DNA of 64,000 bases from Rhizobium bangladeshense (GTDB lineage: Bacteria; Pseudomonadota; Alphaproteobacteria; Rhizobiales; Rhizobiaceae), in assembly GCF_017357245.1 (NCBI RefSeq), contig NZ_CP071612.1:1119001-1183000 (forward strand), given 5' to 3'. Positions 62,922 through 64,000 of this stretch are shown here, one piece after another. Position numbers and translations under genes: made by a program. The notes below the pieces were generated by a model, which ran no database searches, was not told the DNA's origin, and saw nothing but the letters and a program-made list of their open reading frames with translations. How positions within the stretch are numbered: the stretch's first letter is position 1; every line of letters begins with the position of its first letter.

Positions 62922-63891
62922 ATTTCATCAGCTTGCCGATCTCCTCGATCTCATTAGTCCATATGCCTGCCGCATAGTTATGCGGCAGGCGCGCCAGTTG
63001 CGCGGGATCGTCGACGCCGGTAGAAAAATCGCCGCCGCGATAGGGACCGAGCACGAAAACTTCAGTGCCCGCATCCTTCATCCGGTTGAGAAAGCGGTCC
63101 GGCCAGCCCCACAGCCAGGGCGCAATGTTGATCGGCACCAGCATCATCCGATGTTTGCAGGCCTCGGGCACGACGCCGGTCCAGCCGTAGGCAATATAAT
63201 CGAAAAGGCAGCTTTTCAGACTCTTGCGCGAGGCGGTTTTGATATCGGGTGTCAGCCGGTCGAGCACGTCGATCGGCTCGTCGCCGCCATAGACGATGAT
63301 GCCGGCCCGTCGTGTCGCCGCAAGCCCGTTCAGCAAAGCTGCGAGCTTTTCTCCCTCGGACGGATCGCGGCTCTTGATATTGATGAGGAAGCGCCGATCC
63401 GAAAAGGTCGAAAGCACTTGCGCCAGCGTGGGCATCATACAGATGCCCCGGCCGCGGAACGGAAAGGTCTTGCCGCCGTCGGCGGTATAGCCGTAGCCGA
63501 TGTCGAGTGTCCTCATCTCAGCCATGGAATGCTCGCGCGTCACGCCGTGGCCGTCGGTGCGGCAGTCGAGCGTCCAATCGTGAAAAACGGCGAATTCGCC
63601 GTCTGTCGTCGGATGCACGTCGATCTCGACGATATCGGCGCCGGCGGCAAAGCCCGCCTGAATCGACGGGATGGTGTTTTCCAGATAGTCGTGTTTCGGC
63701 GGCAGCATGCGGCTCGCCGTGCAGGTGTCGTTCTTCAGATCGGTCTCGTCAAACCGCTGGGCGATGCCGCGATGGGCGAGCAGTACCGGCTTTCCCGGCC
63801 GATGCTCGGCAATGAGGCTGGTATTGTTGAGATAGACGCCGGCGGCTGCGAGCGCGGTCGCCGCCGCGCAATAGAAAAGCTTCCTGCCCAC
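62920..63891 (-). CDS. Glycerophosphodiester phosphodiesterase family protein
   Basis: A 323-residue protein with an N-terminal hydrophobic segment (KLFYCAAATALAAAGVYLNN), so periplasmic or membrane-tethered. The GDPD core is LLAHRGIAQ (His-Arg), ENTIPSIQAGFAAGADIVEI (Glu-Asn) and DVHPTTDGEFAVFHDWTLDC (Glu-Asp, Asp and His), which bind Ca2+ or Mg2+ and cleave glycerophosphodiesters. The later TIM-barrel strands (FLINIKSRDPSEG, DIKTASRKSL) and FVLGPYRGGDF fit. It ends the window's gene content; bases 63892-64000 show no gene. Confidence 0.85.
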   Translation of the reverse strand: MGRKLFYCAAATALAAAGVYLNNTSLIAEHRPGKPVLLAHRGIAQRFDETDLKNDTCTASRMLPPKHDYLENTIPSIQAGFAAGADIVEIDVHPTTDGEFAVFHDWTLDCRTDGHGVTREHSMAEMRTLDIGYGYTADGGKTFPFRGRGICMMPTLAQVLSTFSDRRFLINIKSRDPSEGEKLAALLNGLAATRRAGIIVYGGDEPIDVLDRLTPDIKTASRKSLKSCLFDYIAYGWTGVVPEACKHRMMLVPINIAPWLWGWPDRFLNRMKDAGTEVFVLGPYRGGDFSTGVDDPAQLARLPHNYAAGIWTNEIEEIGKLMK

Positions 63892-64000
63892 CTTTCTGCT
63901 CCTCCCGATTGCATCGATAGAGGAAGCAGCTAGAAAGCGATTCTGGTTGTTCTTGGGCTGTTTTCCGGCTTTTCTATGCGCGGGATTATTCGCCGGAAAG

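Overview
The window looks like chromosome of a Rhizobium of the leguminosarum/etli type. Evidence: high GC; a betI-betB-betA cluster; a cysH-cysD-cysN sulfate assimilation set with an Rrf2 regulator; an R. etli-type (class 3) asparaginase; a Tat-exported parallel beta-helix protein of the TIGR03808 kind; and rhizobial intergenic palindromic repeats. The assignment rests on recognised protein families, not on a database search. I saw no rRNA, tRNA or CRISPR array.

Region 1 (1 to about 13.2-14.1 kb) is the late end of a prophage, probably of a short-tailed phage. In order it holds a virion structural protein cut by the window edge, a GNAT-like protein, a protein with an S74-type C-terminal tail, small virion-type proteins, a host-range segment and a lysis cassette. 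The host-range segment has a 47-codon tail-fibre anchor present twice, each copy behind a matching hairpin plus T-tract. One copy is joined in frame to a SAM methyltransferase and the other continues into a full fibre. Two acyltransferases and a frameshifted gene remnant follow. The lysis cassette is holin, GH24 lysozyme, then nested i-spanin and o-spanin, and continues into a beta-helix protein and a DUF1515-like membrane protein.

Region 2 (14-29 kb) is mixed chromosome: an ECF sigma factor coupled to a short-chain dehydrogenase, a DegP-type periplasmic protease, LacI, LysR and HxlR regulators, an NmrA-like protein, and a bifunctional penicillin-binding protein with a Cys-rich tail. It also has an alpha/beta hydrolase, a Tat-exported metallo-beta-lactamase-fold hydrolase, a 273-bp MITE-like element with perfect 33-bp terminal repeats, and a degraded scrap of cysN.

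Region 3 (28.7-38.5 kb) holds cysH-cysD-cysN with a cysteine-bearing Rrf2 regulator transcribed divergently, two small envelope genes, the choline-to-betaine genes betI-betB-betA with a clear palindromic operator in front of betI, and an HdeD-like membrane protein.

Region 4 (38.6-50.4 kb) has an orphan ParD-type antitoxin, an EAL-CBS-GGDEF protein, a quinone oxidoreductase, a SetA-like sugar exporter overlapping a previously hidden 39-codon membrane ORF, an asparaginase, a DeoR regulator with an operator array, a DUF4406 protein, a glutathione transferase and a three-gene ABC-2 exporter. The exporter's ATPase-permease junction carries a 47-bp tandem repeat that creates two tiny coupled ORFs.

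Region 5 (50.5-64 kb) contains DUF2087 and DUF2231 proteins, another dehydrogenase, a LysR regulator, a glutathione transferase, a PEBP-family protein, the beta-helix protein, and a signalling block: PAS-GAF-GGDEF-EAL protein, LuxR-type regulator and a soluble PAS-PAS chemoreceptor. It ends with a glycerophosphodiesterase-family protein.

The most unusual structures are the duplicated fibre-anchor cassettes with covarying leader hairpins and glycan-modifying cargo, and the tandem-repeat translational-coupling relay in the ABC operon.
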